55,118 bases of DNA from positions 1 to 55,118 of the forward strand of contig NZ_JAQGNX010000116.1 of NCBI RefSeq assembly GCF_028293835.1. Reading direction: 5' to 3'. The notes beneath the pieces were generated by a model. The model was not told the DNA's origin. It searched no databases and saw only the letters and a list, made by a program, of their open reading frames with translations. A program made the translations under genes and the position numbers. The DNA is from Pseudomonas sp. GTDB lineage: Bacteria > Pseudomonadota > Gammaproteobacteria > Pseudomonadales > Pseudomonadaceae. This document shows positions 37,008-45,910 of this stretch, one piece after another (position 1 is the stretch's first letter; each line of letters starts with the position of its first letter).

Positions 37008-38342
37008 ATGCTGCATTTGTCCCGCCTCACTTCGCTGGCTCTGGCTATTGCGATCGTTATCGGCGCTCCTCTGGCAACCGCCGCAGAAGCTGTCAAACCT
37101 GCAGCACCGGCTTCCGCCGCCGCAACCGTCCCAGCCGCCAAAGCGCCTTTGCCGCTAGAAGAGTTGCGCACGTTCGCCGAGGTCATGGATAGGATCAAAG
37201 CCGCCTACGTCGAACCTGTAGATGATAAAACCCTTCTTGAGAACGCCATCAAGGGCATGCTCAGCAACCTCGACCCGCACTCCGCTTACCTCGGCCCGGA
37301 AGATTTCCAGGAGCTGCAGGAAAGCACCAGCGGCGAATTCGGCGGGCTGGGTATCGAAGTCGGTATCGAGGACGGGTTCATCAAAGTCGTCTCGCCTATC
37401 GATGACACGCCTGCGTCCAAGGCTGGCGTTGAAGCCGGTGACTTGATCGTGAAGATCAATGGTGCGCCTACCCGCGGCCAGACCATGCAGGAAGCGGTCG
37501 ATAAGATGCGCGGCAAGCTCGGTGAGAAAATCACCCTGACACTGGTGCGCGACGGCGGTGCTCCGTTTGACGTGACCTTGGCTCGCGCGACGATTCAGGT
37601 CAAAAGCGTCAAGGCGCAAATGCTCGAAAACGGCTACGGTTATATCCGCATCACACAGTTCCAGGTCAAAACCGGCGAAGAAGTCGGCAAGGCGCTGGCC
37701 AAACTGCGCAAAGACAACGGCAAGAAAATGAGCGGGCTGATTCTTGACCTGCGCAACAACCCGGGCGGCGTGTTGCAAGCGGCCGTGGAAGTAGCCGACC
37801 ACTTCTTGACCAAAGGCCTGATCGTATACACCAAAGGCCGCATCGCCAACTCCGAGCTGCGCTTCTATGCCGACCCGGCCGATGCCAGCGAAGGCGTGCC
37901 ATTGGTGGTACTGATCAACGGCGGCAGTGCTTCGGCATCGGAAATCGTGGCGGGTGCTTTGCAGGACCAGAAACGCGGCGTGCTGATGGGCACAGAGAGC
38001 TTCGGTAAAGGTTCGGTGCAAACCGTGCTGCCGCTGGCCAACGACCGCGCCATCAAAATTACTACCGCGCTGTACTACACACCTAACGGCCGATCGATTC
38101 AGGCCCAGGGTATCTCGCCCGACATCGAGGTCCGCCGCGGCAAGTTCACCACCGATGTGGACAGCGAGAATTACAAGGAAGCGGATTTGACCGGGCACCT
38201 GGGCAACGGCAACGGTGGGGCGGACAAGCCAACCCTATTGACCAAAGCTGCCGCTGCGAAGGCACGTCCCCAAGATGACGACTACCAGCTGAGCCAGGCT
38301 CTGAGCTTGCTCAAAGGCCTGAGCGTTACGCGCGGCAACTGA
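37008..38342 (+). CDS. ctpA: Carboxy-terminal processing protease CtpA (S41)
   Basis: The 444-residue periplasmic S41 protease has a signal peptide ending ATAAEA and a PDZ domain (about 108-195, FGGLGIEVGIEDG). The catalytic core has the Ser in NGGSASASEIVAG (about 304-316) and Lys334 in SFGKGSVQTVLPL. It degrades peptidoglycan hydrolases and other envelope proteins. TAGGAG lies nine bases before the chosen ATG; an earlier Met (MFKDKLAP) is less likely. It lies 34 bp after envC and 1 bp before the deacetylase gene, so the three probably form an operon. Confidence 0.92.
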   Translation: MLHLSRLTSLALAIAIVIGAPLATAAEAVKPAAPASAAATVPAAKAPLPLEELRTFAEVMDRIKAAYVEPVDDKTLLENAIKGMLSNLDPHSAYLGPEDFQELQESTSGEFGGLGIEVGIEDGFIKVVSPIDDTPASKAGVEAGDLIVKINGAPTRGQTMQEAVDKMRGKLGEKITLTLVRDGGAPFDVTLARATIQVKSVKAQMLENGYGYIRITQFQVKTGEEVGKALAKLRKDNGKKMSGLILDLRNNPGGVLQAAVEVADHFLTKGLIVYTKGRIANSELRFYADPADASEGVPLVVLINGGSASASEIVAGALQDQKRGVLMGTESFGKGSVQTVLPLANDRAIKITTALYYTPNGRSIQAQGISPDIEVRRGKFTTDVDSENYKEADLTGHLGNGNGGADKPTLLTKAAAAKARPQDDDYQLSQALSLLKGLSVTRGN

Positions 38343-38343
38343 C

Positions 38344-39144
38344 ATGCGCTTATGGTTGCCTACGTGGCTGTGGGCGCTTTCGTACAGTTTGATTGGCGTT
38401 GCCCAGGCGGCGCCCGTTGAACCGGTCAATACCGGCAATGCGCTCCACGTTGCGTATCTCAGCCTGGTCATCGACGATCTAGGGCAAAGCCCTTCCGGCG
38501 ACAGTCGTGCCCTGGCCCTACCTGGCCCGGTCACGCTGGCGATAATGCCGGACACACCTCACGCAACAGAATTTGCTCGCGAGGCTCATCGAGCGCGCAA
38601 GACCGTCATTCTGCATATGCCCATGGACCCTGCAACCGGGCCATTTGCCTGGCACCCTGAGCTTCCCCTTCCAGAACTTGAAAAGCGTTTGAACGCGGCG
38701 TTGCTTGCCGTGCCGTACGCAGCGGGCATCAACAACCACATGGGCAGCCGCATGACGGCGGAACCGGTAGCGATGACGTGGCTGGTGGCTGAATTGCAGC
38801 GGCGCCATCTGTTTTTGCTCGACAGCCGCACCAGCGCTAAAACCGTGGCCGCCGCTGAGGCTCAGCGCATCGGTCTGGCAAGCTTGTCCCGGGATATTTT
38901 TCTCGATGACGAGCGCACGACAGCGGCCATCACTGGGCAGCTGAATGCGGCCATCGCATTGGCTCACAAACAGGGGTCGGTGGTTATGATCGGCCACCCC
39001 TACCCCGTCACCCTCGACGTGCTTGAACGGGAGCTGCCGCGCCTCAAGGCCCAAGGGGTCGTCTGGATAGAGCTGCGCCAGATGATTAGCCTGCGCGGCA
39101 ACCAGGCAATGGCTGGGCATGGCAAGAATGGCGTTTATCGCTGA
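38344..39144 (+). CDS. Divergent polysaccharide deacetylase family protein (YibQ-like)
   Basis: The 266-residue exported protein has a signal peptide (ending GVAQA-APV) and a divergent NodB-type fold: LSLVIDDLGQSPS (metal Asp pair), ILHMPMDPATGP, INNHMGSRMTAE and FLLDSRTSAKT, with GHPYPVTLDVL near the C-terminus. It matches the E. coli YibQ group next to envC. The substrate is probably a cell-envelope glycan, but activity is not proven for the family. It starts 1 bp after the ctpA stop. Confidence 0.9.
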   Translation: MRLWLPTWLWALSYSLIGVAQAAPVEPVNTGNALHVAYLSLVIDDLGQSPSGDSRALALPGPVTLAIMPDTPHATEFAREAHRARKTVILHMPMDPATGPFAWHPELPLPELEKRLNAALLAVPYAAGINNHMGSRMTAEPVAMTWLVAELQRRHLFLLDSRTSAKTVAAAEAQRIGLASLSRDIFLDDERTTAAITGQLNAAIALAHKQGSVVMIGHPYPVTLDVLERELPRLKAQGVVWIELRQMISLRGNQAMAGHGKNGVYR

Positions 39145-39185
39145 CTACAGAAGATTAAATTTTCCGTAGGAGGGTTGCAGCGACA

Positions 39186-39971
39186 CTACAAATACCGACC
39201 CAATATCTCGTCGACCTTGCCCTCGGCGCGCATCTGGTCCAGGGCTTTTTGCAGTTTCGCGACTATTTCATCCGGTACGTCTTTGTTCAGCGCAAGGAAC
39301 AACTGGTCACTGTTAAAACGCAGCACGGTTTTGAGGCCGGTGACGCCCTCCTGACGGGCCAGGTAGCGGCCTGCGGGATCACCCGTCGCCCACAAATCAA
39401 GCTGACCATCGGCCAGCTTTCTCGCGTTGTCCTGATCACGCAGCACCAACACCGGTTTTAGCCCGTCGGCAGCTAGCTGATCGGCAATGCGATCGCCTTT
39501 GTAAGCGCCGATTCGGTATTTTTTGGCCTGTTCAAGGCTGCTTAGCTCGATGCCGCTGCTGGCCTTCGCCAGCATAATCCAGTCGTCCGCGCCAAGCGGG
39601 CCTACCCACTTGAAGAGCTTCTCCCGATCAGGCGAGCGCGCCGTAGAGAAAACGCCGTAGCCCGGAGTGTCCATCGCCAGTTTGTAGATACGGTCCCAAG
39701 GGAAACGCAAGGTCATGCTATAGCCGACCCCGGCTCGCTTGAAGGTTTCGCGCAGTATCTCGGCCGAGATACCTGCAATCTTCTGGTCTGGAGCAAAGTT
39801 TTTGCCGTCAGTCGCCATGTTGTAAGGCGGAAAGTTTTCCGTCAGCAACACCACCGAATAACCTGACGTTGCGCCCACAACAGGCGTATCGCTATCAGCG
39901 TTCGCACCATGGGCTACGCCTAGCAGCAAAAAACCAATACCCGTTAGTACAATAAGAACACGCTTAAACAT
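39186..39971 (-). CDS. Orphan transporter substrate-binding protein
   Basis: The 261-residue periplasmic protein has a signal peptide (MFKRVLIVLTGIGFLLLGVAHGANA) and the type-II solute-binding fold of the amino-acid (SBP_bac_3) family: VVLLTENFPPYNM, AGISAEILRETFKRAG, YGVFSTARSPDREKLFKWVGP and LWATGDPAGRYLA. There is no neighbouring ABC permease or ATPase, so it may act as a sensor or share another transporter. It is convergent with the deacetylase gene and lies 74 bp before hisF on the opposite side of the his cluster, matching a P. aeruginosa cluster of similar genes. Confidence 0.82.
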   Translation of the reverse strand: MFKRVLIVLTGIGFLLLGVAHGANADSDTPVVGATSGYSVVLLTENFPPYNMATDGKNFAPDQKIAGISAEILRETFKRAGVGYSMTLRFPWDRIYKLAMDTPGYGVFSTARSPDREKLFKWVGPLGADDWIMLAKASSGIELSSLEQAKKYRIGAYKGDRIADQLAADGLKPVLVLRDQDNARKLADGQLDLWATGDPAGRYLARQEGVTGLKTVLRFNSDQLFLALNKDVPDEIVAKLQKALDQMRAEGKVDEILGRYL

Positions 39972-40045
39972 GCGTCAACCCCTGTCCATGACCGCCTCAG
40001 AGTGAACGTCGACGCCACCAATATCAAGTGGCCATCAATGCTTAT

Positions 40046-40816
40046 TCAACGCATGACAATACCGCGACTGGCCATGTAGGCCTTCGCTTCAGGAACGGTG
40101 TATTCGCCAAAGTGAAAGATGCTCGCTGCCAGCACCGCACTAGCGTGGCCTTCTAATACACCGGCGGCCAAGTGCTCAAGATTTCCGACCCCGCCTGAAG
40201 CGATCACCGGAATCCCTAGCGCGTCGCTGATGGCCCGGGTTACACCCAGATCAAAACCGTTTTTCATACCGTCCTGATCCATGCTGGTCAGCAAAATCTC
40301 ACCGGCCCCCAGTTCTTCCATTTTCTTGGCCCACAACACAGCGTCCAGTCCTGTCGGCTTGCGCCCGCCATGGGTGAAGATTTCCCAGCGGGGCGTTTCG
40401 CCCGGTAAAGAAACACGCTTGGCGTCAATAGCGACCACGATGCATTGCGAACCAAAGCGGGCAGCGGCTTCGCCAACGAAGTCGGGGTTGAATACTGCAG
40501 CTGTGTTGATCGAGACCTTGTCCGCTCCCGCATTGAGCAGGTTGCGGATGTCTTGCACCGTGCGCACGCCACCGCCTACGGTCAGCGGGATAAATACCTG
40601 GCTGGCCATGCGTTCGACAGTGTGCAACGTGGTATCACGGCCGTCGACGCTGGCAGTGATATCAAGAAAAGTGATCTCGTCCGCGCCCTGCTCGTCGTAG
40701 CGGCGAGCAATTTCGACCGGATCACCGGCGTCGCGTATGTTCTCGAACTTGACGCCTTTGACCACTCGACCGTTGTCGACATCAAGGCAAGGGATAATGC
40801 GTTTGGCCAGGGCCAT
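40046..40816 (-). CDS. hisF: Imidazole glycerol phosphate synthase subunit HisF
   Basis: The 256-residue TIM-barrel cyclase joins with HisH to turn PRFAR into imidazole glycerol phosphate and AICAR. The start [21 protein letters not shown] carries a catalytic Asp. [13 protein letters not shown] and TVGGGVRTV are the phosphate-binding loops. It is the last gene of the his cluster here. A REP-like palindrome lies between hisA and hisF. Confidence 0.96.
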   Translation of the reverse strand: MALAKRIIPCLDVDNGRVVKGVKFENIRDAGDPVEIARRYDEQGADEITFLDITASVDGRDTTLHTVERMASQVFIPLTVGGGVRTVQDIRNLLNAGADKVSINTAAVFNPDFVGEAAARFGSQCIVVAIDAKRVSLPGETPRWEIFTHGGRKPTGLDAVLWAKKMEELGAGEILLTSMDQDGMKNGFDLGVTRAISDALGIPVIASGGVGNLEHLAAGVLEGHASAVLAASIFHFGEYTVPEAKAYMASRGIVMR

Positions 40817-40846
40817 AGGGCCTATTCTCCGAAAACGGTTGTGGAC

Positions 40847-40876
40847 CTGTAGGAGCTAACTTGTTGGCTCCTACAG
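40847..40876. repeat. REP-like palindrome between hisA and hisF
   Basis: An imperfect 30-nt palindrome (CTGTAGGAGC ... GGCTCCTACAG, centre AACTTGTT) lies in the 73-bp gap between hisA and hisF. It belongs to the same family as the spuD/spuE repeat. Confidence 0.8.
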
Positions 40877-40889
40877 AACAGTCAAAGTC

Positions 40890-41630
40890 TTACGATGGCT
40901 TATAGCTGTCACAAAAAGCCTGAGCTTCTGCCACGTCCAGCGTCCCTTCGTAAATCGCCCGGCCTGTGATTGCGCCGATGATTCCGGGTGCCCTGGCATC
41001 GAGCAGCGACTTGATGTCGCCCAGGTTGTGAATCCCTCCGGAAGCAATCACTGGAATCCGAGTCGCTGCTGCCAATGCCGCAGTGAATGGAACGTTGCAG
41101 CCCTGCATCATGCCGTCTTTGGCGATGTCGGTATAAACGATGGCCGACACGCCGTCCGCTTCGAAACGCTTGGCCAGATCGATCACCTGAATCGTGCTGA
41201 TCTCAGCCCAGCCATCGGTGGCGACGAAGCCGTCCTTGGCGTCCAGACCGACGATGATTCTGCCGGGGAATGCACGGCAGGCTTCGGCGACGAAGGCAGG
41301 GTCTTTCACTGCTTTGGTGCCGATAATCACGTAGCTCACGCCAGCTTTAACGTAATGCTCGATGGTTTCAAGCGACCGGATACCGCCGCCGATCTGGATC
41401 GGCAGTTGCGGGTAGCGTTTGGCAATCGCTGTAACCACGTCACCGTTGACCGGCTGACCTTCGAACGCGCCATTCAGATCGACCAGGTGCAGACGACGGC
41501 AACCGCCCTCTACCCATTTGGCAGCCATGCTCACCGGGTCATCGGAGAACACCGTGGAATCTTCCATACGGCCCTGGCGCAAACGCACACAGGCACCGTC
41601 TTTAAGATCGATAGCGGGAATAATGAGCAT
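40890..41630 (-). CDS. hisA: HisA, phosphoribosylformimino-AICAR ribotide isomerase
   Basis: The 246-residue TIM-barrel isomerase catalyses the Amadori step before HisH/HisF. Motifs include [19 protein letters not shown] (catalytic Asp), [25 protein letters not shown] and [13 protein letters not shown]. The start at MLIIPA follows GGAAAAACGC; the longer frame was rejected. It is 96 bp after the DUF2164 gene, with an inverted repeat between. Confidence 0.96.
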   Translation of the reverse strand: MLIIPAIDLKDGACVRLRQGRMEDSTVFSDDPVSMAAKWVEGGCRRLHLVDLNGAFEGQPVNGDVVTAIAKRYPQLPIQIGGGIRSLETIEHYVKAGVSYVIIGTKAVKDPAFVAEACRAFPGRIIVGLDAKDGFVATDGWAEISTIQVIDLAKRFEADGVSAIVYTDIAKDGMMQGCNVPFTAALAAATRIPVIASGGIHNLGDIKSLLDARAPGIIGAITGRAIYEGTLDVAEAQAFCDSYKPS

Positions 41631-41651
41631 GCGTTTTTCCTTCGTCAAAAG

Positions 41652-41722
41652 AGCGGCAAGCTGCAAGCCATAAGCTGCAAGTCTGCGTATCTACCAATTC
41701 TTGCAGCCTGAAGCTTGCCGCT
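41652..41722. repeat. Inverted repeat upstream of hisA
   Basis: Perfect 11-nt arms (AGCGGCAAGCT at 41652-41662 and AGCTTGCCGCT at 41712-41722) enclose extra GCTGCAAG copies. This is a known type of Pseudomonas intergenic repeat. It fills the gap between hisA and the DUF2164 gene. Confidence 0.75.
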
Positions 41723-41726
41723 GCCT

Positions 41727-41984
41727 TTAGTTCTTCTCAAGCGCCCATAGATCGCTTTCGATGCTTTCGAACCTTTCTTTAAGGTGCGCCTGCACATCGA
41801 AAATCGCCCGATTGTAATAGTGCGGAGCAATTTCGCGGGTAAACAACTCGAGGATTTCTGCCGCTTCGAACGAACCCAGGCTCAGTTCGAAGCGGTCCTC
41901 CATGAAGCGCTTGATCTTATGGTTCGCCTCACTCTCCTGTTCAGGCGTGAGGGTCAGGATCGGCGGCTTGGCCTTCTTGGCCAT
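41727..41984 (-). CDS. DUF2164 family protein
   Basis: The 85-residue small cytoplasmic protein starts [20 protein letters not shown] and contains the helical core IKRFMEDRFELSLGSFEAAEILELFTREIAPHYYNRAIFD, the DUF2164 pattern. Function is unknown. Its ATG overlaps the hisH stop by one base, so it is translationally coupled. The longer frame is antisense-free but covers hisH in another frame and was rejected. Confidence 0.88.
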   Translation of the reverse strand: MAKKAKPPILTLTPEQESEANHKIKRFMEDRFELSLGSFEAAEILELFTREIAPHYYNRAIFDVQAHLKERFESIESDLWALEKN

Positions 41985-42622
41985 TACCAGCGACCGTCCC
42001 ATGCGGCGAAGTTCTGCAGCAGTTGCAGGCCATGGGTATGGCTCTTCTCCGGATGAAACTGCACGGCAAAACGCGAGCCTTCGGCCAACGCAGCAGCGAA
42101 ATCCAGACCGTAATGACCGCTGCCTGCCACCTGCCGCTTGTTGGCGGCCTCGATGTAGTAACTGTGCACGAAATAGAAACGCGCCAAGTCCGGAATGTTG
42201 TGCCACAGCGGATGATCGACGGTTTGGGTGACTTCATTCCAGCCCATGTGGGGCACCTTGAGGTGCTCGCCATCGTCGTGCAAATCCTTGCCGAAAAAGC
42301 GCACCTGACCCGGGAACACGCCGATGCAATCAACGCCGCCGCTTTCTTCGCTGCGTTCGAGCAAGGCTTGCATGCCCACACAAATGCCGAGAAACGGGCG
42401 GTCCTGGCTGACTTCGCGTACCAGCTCGTCAAAGCCAAGGCGGCGGATCTCAGCCATGCAATCGCGAATAGCGCCAACACCTGGGAACACCACACGGTCC
42501 GCTTCGCGGATCACTGTGGCATCGCTGGTAATCAATACCTTGCCGGCGCCAACGTGCTCAAGCGCCTTGGCGACTGAGTGCAGGTTGCCCATGCCGTAAT
42601 CGATAACCGCAACGGTTTGCAT
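41984..42622 (-). CDS. hisH: Imidazole glycerol phosphate synthase subunit HisH
   Basis: The 212-residue class-I glutamine amidotransferase supplies ammonia to HisF. The nucleophile Cys81 is in [13 protein letters not shown], and the His-Glu pair is in VQFHPEKSH. Its ATG overlaps the hisB stop (TGATG), and its stop overlaps the DUF2164 start. Confidence 0.96.
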   Translation of the reverse strand: MQTVAVIDYGMGNLHSVAKALEHVGAGKVLITSDATVIREADRVVFPGVGAIRDCMAEIRRLGFDELVREVSQDRPFLGICVGMQALLERSEESGGVDCIGVFPGQVRFFGKDLHDDGEHLKVPHMGWNEVTQTVDHPLWHNIPDLARFYFVHSYYIEAANKRQVAGSGHYGLDFAAALAEGSRFAVQFHPEKSHTHGLQLLQNFAAWDGRW

Positions 42623-43215
42623 CAGAGCACGCCTTTGGTCGATGGCATTTGTCCGGCCATACGGTCATCCAGTTCTATCGCCATGCGCAGCGCGCGGCCG
42701 AAAGCCTTGAACACGGTCTCGATCTGGTGGTGAGTATTGGTCCCACGCAAGTTGTCGATGTGCAGCGTGACGTTGGCGTGGTTGACGAAGCCCTGGAAAA
42801 ACTCCTGGAACAAGTCCACGTCGAAGCCGCCCACGGTAGCGCGGGTATACGGCACATGCATTTGTAAACCTGGGCGGCCAGAAAAATCGATGACCACACG
42901 GGACAGCGCCTCATCGAGCGGCACGTAAGCGTGGCCGTAACGACGAATGCCTTTTTTATCGCCAATTGCTTCGCTAAAGGCTTTGCCCAAGGTAATACCG
43001 ACATCTTCCACCGTGTGGTGGTCGTCGATAGCCAAGTCGCCTTTGCATTCGATATCCAAGTCGATCAGCCCGTGCCGGGCAATCTGATCGAGCATATGCT
43101 CAAGAAAAGGAACGCCGATATCAAATCGGGCCTTTCCGGTGCCATCCAGGTTGATCGAGGCTTTGATCTGGGTTTCCAGAGTGTCGCGCTCGACGGACGC
43201 CTTACGTTCGGCCAT
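42622..43215 (-). CDS. hisB: Imidazoleglycerol-phosphate dehydratase HisB
   Basis: The 197-residue dehydratase binds Mn by His-rich motifs, [28 protein letters not shown] and NHANVTLHI...THHQIE. It removes water from imidazole glycerol phosphate. The start at MAERKAS has a GGAG site six bases upstream. It is a single-function HisB, unlike the E. coli bifunctional one. It is the first gene of the cluster. Confidence 0.96.
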   Translation of the reverse strand: MAERKASVERDTLETQIKASINLDGTGKARFDIGVPFLEHMLDQIARHGLIDLDIECKGDLAIDDHHTVEDVGITLGKAFSEAIGDKKGIRRYGHAYVPLDEALSRVVIDFSGRPGLQMHVPYTRATVGGFDVDLFQEFFQGFVNHANVTLHIDNLRGTNTHHQIETVFKAFGRALRMAIELDDRMAGQMPSTKGVL

Positions 43216-43447
43216 CACCAACTCCGCAAATCATTGGGCGAAAAAGGCGAGCATTATAGGCCTAGAACAGGCTGGCATGAAGTATCAGATATGCCGCACA
43301 TCCAGTGGGGCCAAATTCCTTGGCGAAGAGGCCCGGGTCTGGGTCAGAAACATAGTCTGTAGGAGGTTCCTCCACGTCTCCGACGCCGCGCTGTTGCGCA
43401 GCTCCAGATTATTTTTAAGCCAATAATTTATGCGTTGTTTGATAAGA

Positions 43448-43466
43448 GCCAACACGTTGGCTCTTA
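43448..43466. repeat. REP-like hairpin near the OFA transporter end
   Basis: The short palindrome AGAGCCAACACGTTGGCTCT, a member of the CCAACxxGTTGG family, lies between the transporter stop and the hisB leader. Confidence 0.6.
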
Positions 43467-43486
43467 CCGAGGCCGTGAGCTGTTCG

Positions 43487-45148
43487 TCAGTGAAACAACA
43501 CTGCGGTTTTCAGCAAGGTGATCCAAACGCCCCACGCCAACGGGATACCCACAACCAACCAGGCCGCGATCACCCATGGTTTGCTGGCGGCGGATGCTTT
43601 CCACTCCAGCACGGTGGTGTGATCTGCACCCACGTCGTGCCCGTAAGATTGCTCCACGGCCAACTCGGCGTCCGTCATGAAGTATTTGTCGGCCACCGGA
43701 CGAACCAGCAGGTTGCAGATAAAGCCCAGGATCAACAGGCCCGCGAGGATGTACAGCGTGATGTCGTAAGCGTCGGCACGTGCTACACCGATGCTTAGTT
43801 GATACTCGCGCAAGTAGTTAACTAGCACTGGACCCAATACGCCTGCCGCGGCCCATGCCGTTAACAACCGGCCGTGAATCGCGCCGACCATCTGTGTTCC
43901 GAACAAGTCTGCCAAGTAAGCCGGAACAGTTGCGAAGCCGCCGCCGTACATCGAAAGAATCACGCAGAACGCTGCTACGAACAGCGCGACGCTGCCGGAG
44001 TGACCCAGGCTCGGTACCGACGCGTAAAGGATAAAACCCAGCACAAAGAACACGAAGTACGTGGCTTTACGGCCAATGTAGTCCGAGAACGTTGCCCAGA
44101 AGAAACGCCCGCCGATGTTGAATAAGCTCAACAGACCGGTGAAGCCCGCTGCAATGGCTGCGATCTGGCCCAACTGACCCGCGTCAAGTTGACCGAACGA
44201 CAGGCCGTTACCCAGCAACTTGCCGGCGAAGACTTCCTGCAACAGCGGCGAAGCCATGCCAAGAATACCAATACCGGCAGACACGTTCAGGCACAGCACC
44301 AGCCACACCAGAACGAACTGAGGTGTTTTCCAGGCCACACTTACGTGCACGTGACGGTGAGTAATCATCGCGTTGTTGGCTTTTTTCGCCGGGGCGGTCC
44401 AGCCTTCAGGTTTCCAGCCGGTTGGCGGAACGCGATAAGCCAAGGCACCGCCGATCATGAAGACGAAATAAATCGCCGCCATGGCCAAAAAGCTCTGCCA
44501 GACGCCCACACCAGTTGGCGAAGCGAAATGACCCATCAGGGCCGCAGCCAGTGGCGCGCCTACCATTGCGCCGCCACCGAAACCCATGATCGCCATGCCG
44601 GTCGCCATGCCGCGCTTGTCCGGGAACCATTTGATCAAGGTCGACACGGGCGAGATGTAACCCAAGCCCAGACCGATACCGCCGATCACACCGGAACCCA
44701 ACCACATCAGCCATATCTGGTGGGTATAAATACCCAACGCAGAGATCACCAGCCCGCCGCACCAGCACAGTGCCGATACCACACCGGCCTTGCGCGGACC
44801 CGCATGTTCCAGCCATCCGCCCCAGATCGCCGCAGAGCACCCCAGGAAAATGAAGAACAGGGTAAAGATCCAGCCCAACATCGAAATGGGCCAATCACAA
44901 TTAGAGGAAAAAACCTGTGTTACAAAGCTCGTGTCCGGCGCGCAGGCAACGGCGGCGCTAATGCCGAGTGCTTTAGACAATGGCAGCCAAAAGACCGAGA
45001 AGCCATACGCCATACCGATGCACAGGTGAATAGCTAAAGCGGCAGGTGGAACTAACCAACGGTTGAAACCAGGCTTTGCAATAATGCGCTCTTTAGATAA
45101 GAACGCAGGCTGTGCGACGGAGCCGCTCAGCATGGCACTTTGATTCAT
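43487..45148 (-). CDS. OFA-family MFS transporter
   Basis: The 553-residue inner-membrane transporter belongs to the oxalate/formate antiporter (OFA) branch of the major facilitator superfamily. It has about 12 membrane segments, the loop motif FPDKRGMATGMAIMGFGGGAMVGAPLA and FWATFSDYIGRKATYFVFF between the halves. An extra loop near residue 75-90 carries two cysteines (ACAPDTSFVTQVFSSNC), and the C-terminus is long. It should exchange small carboxylates, but substrates are unknown. The start at MNQSAM follows AGGG. Confidence 0.88.
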   Translation of the reverse strand: MNQSAMLSGSVAQPAFLSKERIIAKPGFNRWLVPPAALAIHLCIGMAYGFSVFWLPLSKALGISAAVACAPDTSFVTQVFSSNCDWPISMLGWIFTLFFIFLGCSAAIWGGWLEHAGPRKAGVVSALCWCGGLVISALGIYTHQIWLMWLGSGVIGGIGLGLGYISPVSTLIKWFPDKRGMATGMAIMGFGGGAMVGAPLAAALMGHFASPTGVGVWQSFLAMAAIYFVFMIGGALAYRVPPTGWKPEGWTAPAKKANNAMITHRHVHVSVAWKTPQFVLVWLVLCLNVSAGIGILGMASPLLQEVFAGKLLGNGLSFGQLDAGQLGQIAAIAAGFTGLLSLFNIGGRFFWATFSDYIGRKATYFVFFVLGFILYASVPSLGHSGSVALFVAAFCVILSMYGGGFATVPAYLADLFGTQMVGAIHGRLLTAWAAAGVLGPVLVNYLREYQLSIGVARADAYDITLYILAGLLILGFICNLLVRPVADKYFMTDAELAVEQSYGHDVGADHTTVLEWKASAASKPWVIAAWLVVGIPLAWGVWITLLKTAVLFH

Positions 45149-45397
45149 TATTATTACCCTCAAATGGATACAGCACCCGCAGGTGACATCTAACTACGCC
45201 ACCAACCTTCCATGCCGGGAGACGTTATTGTTTTTATCGGCAGCAATTCCGAACACACGACAAAAAGACGCAGCAGAACCTGCTGGTTTACAGAGGTTAG
45301 CATTCGGCACCAAGATAGAAAGCACTGTGCCATTACTTATTTTGTTACAAATATTTAGCCTGCTACGCTCATGCCAGACGAAGACTGAGGAAACCCA

Positions 45398-45808
45398 ATG
45401 CCCATCGTTATCGAACCAATACACTCAGCGACCTATCAGGATCAAGAAGACTTACAGAAGATTTACGGCGACGCCCCCGATTGGCTTTTGGCACCCTTTG
45501 GCGATGGTCAGGCGCTCATCGAATCCTGCCTGAGCGAAGGCACATTGTTGGCGGCGCGCTTCAATGATCGACTGCTGGGCGCTGCGCGCGTTCAACGCCA
45601 AAGCACCATTTGGCACCTGTCGCAGCTATGCGTTAGAAAACTTACCCGTCGCCGCGGAGTCGCTGAACGCTTGCTGGTCGAGGCGCAGAAAATGGCCCGG
45701 CTAGCAGGCTGTGAACTGCGCCTGGTGGCGCCTGTCGGACATCTTGAGGCCCAAGCATTGGCGGCCAAATTCCATCTGATTCTCGATCCCCAGCAGGCTC
45801 AAAGCTGA
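45398..45808 (+). CDS. GNAT acetyltransferase-like protein (PanZ/PanM family)
   Basis: The 136-residue GNAT-fold protein resembles E. coli PanZ/PanM, an acetyl-CoA sensor that aids maturation of aspartate decarboxylase PanD. Matching features are EDLQKIYGDAP, TLLAARFNDRLLGAARV, and the acetyl-CoA loop LCVRKLTRRRGVAERLLVEA. GAGGAAA precedes the ATG. It stands alone upstream of asmA. Whether it works on PanD here is inference. Confidence 0.82.
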   Translation: MPIVIEPIHSATYQDQEDLQKIYGDAPDWLLAPFGDGQALIESCLSEGTLLAARFNDRLLGAARVQRQSTIWHLSQLCVRKLTRRRGVAERLLVEAQKMARLAGCELRLVAPVGHLEAQALAAKFHLILDPQQAQS

Positions 45809-45910
45809 GGAAATGTGACAGCAAAAAAAAAGCGCCCGCGTCACGATTCCGATCTAGAACGTTATACTCGCGGGCTAAATATTGAATGAATCAATCACAA
45901 GGATTCGCCC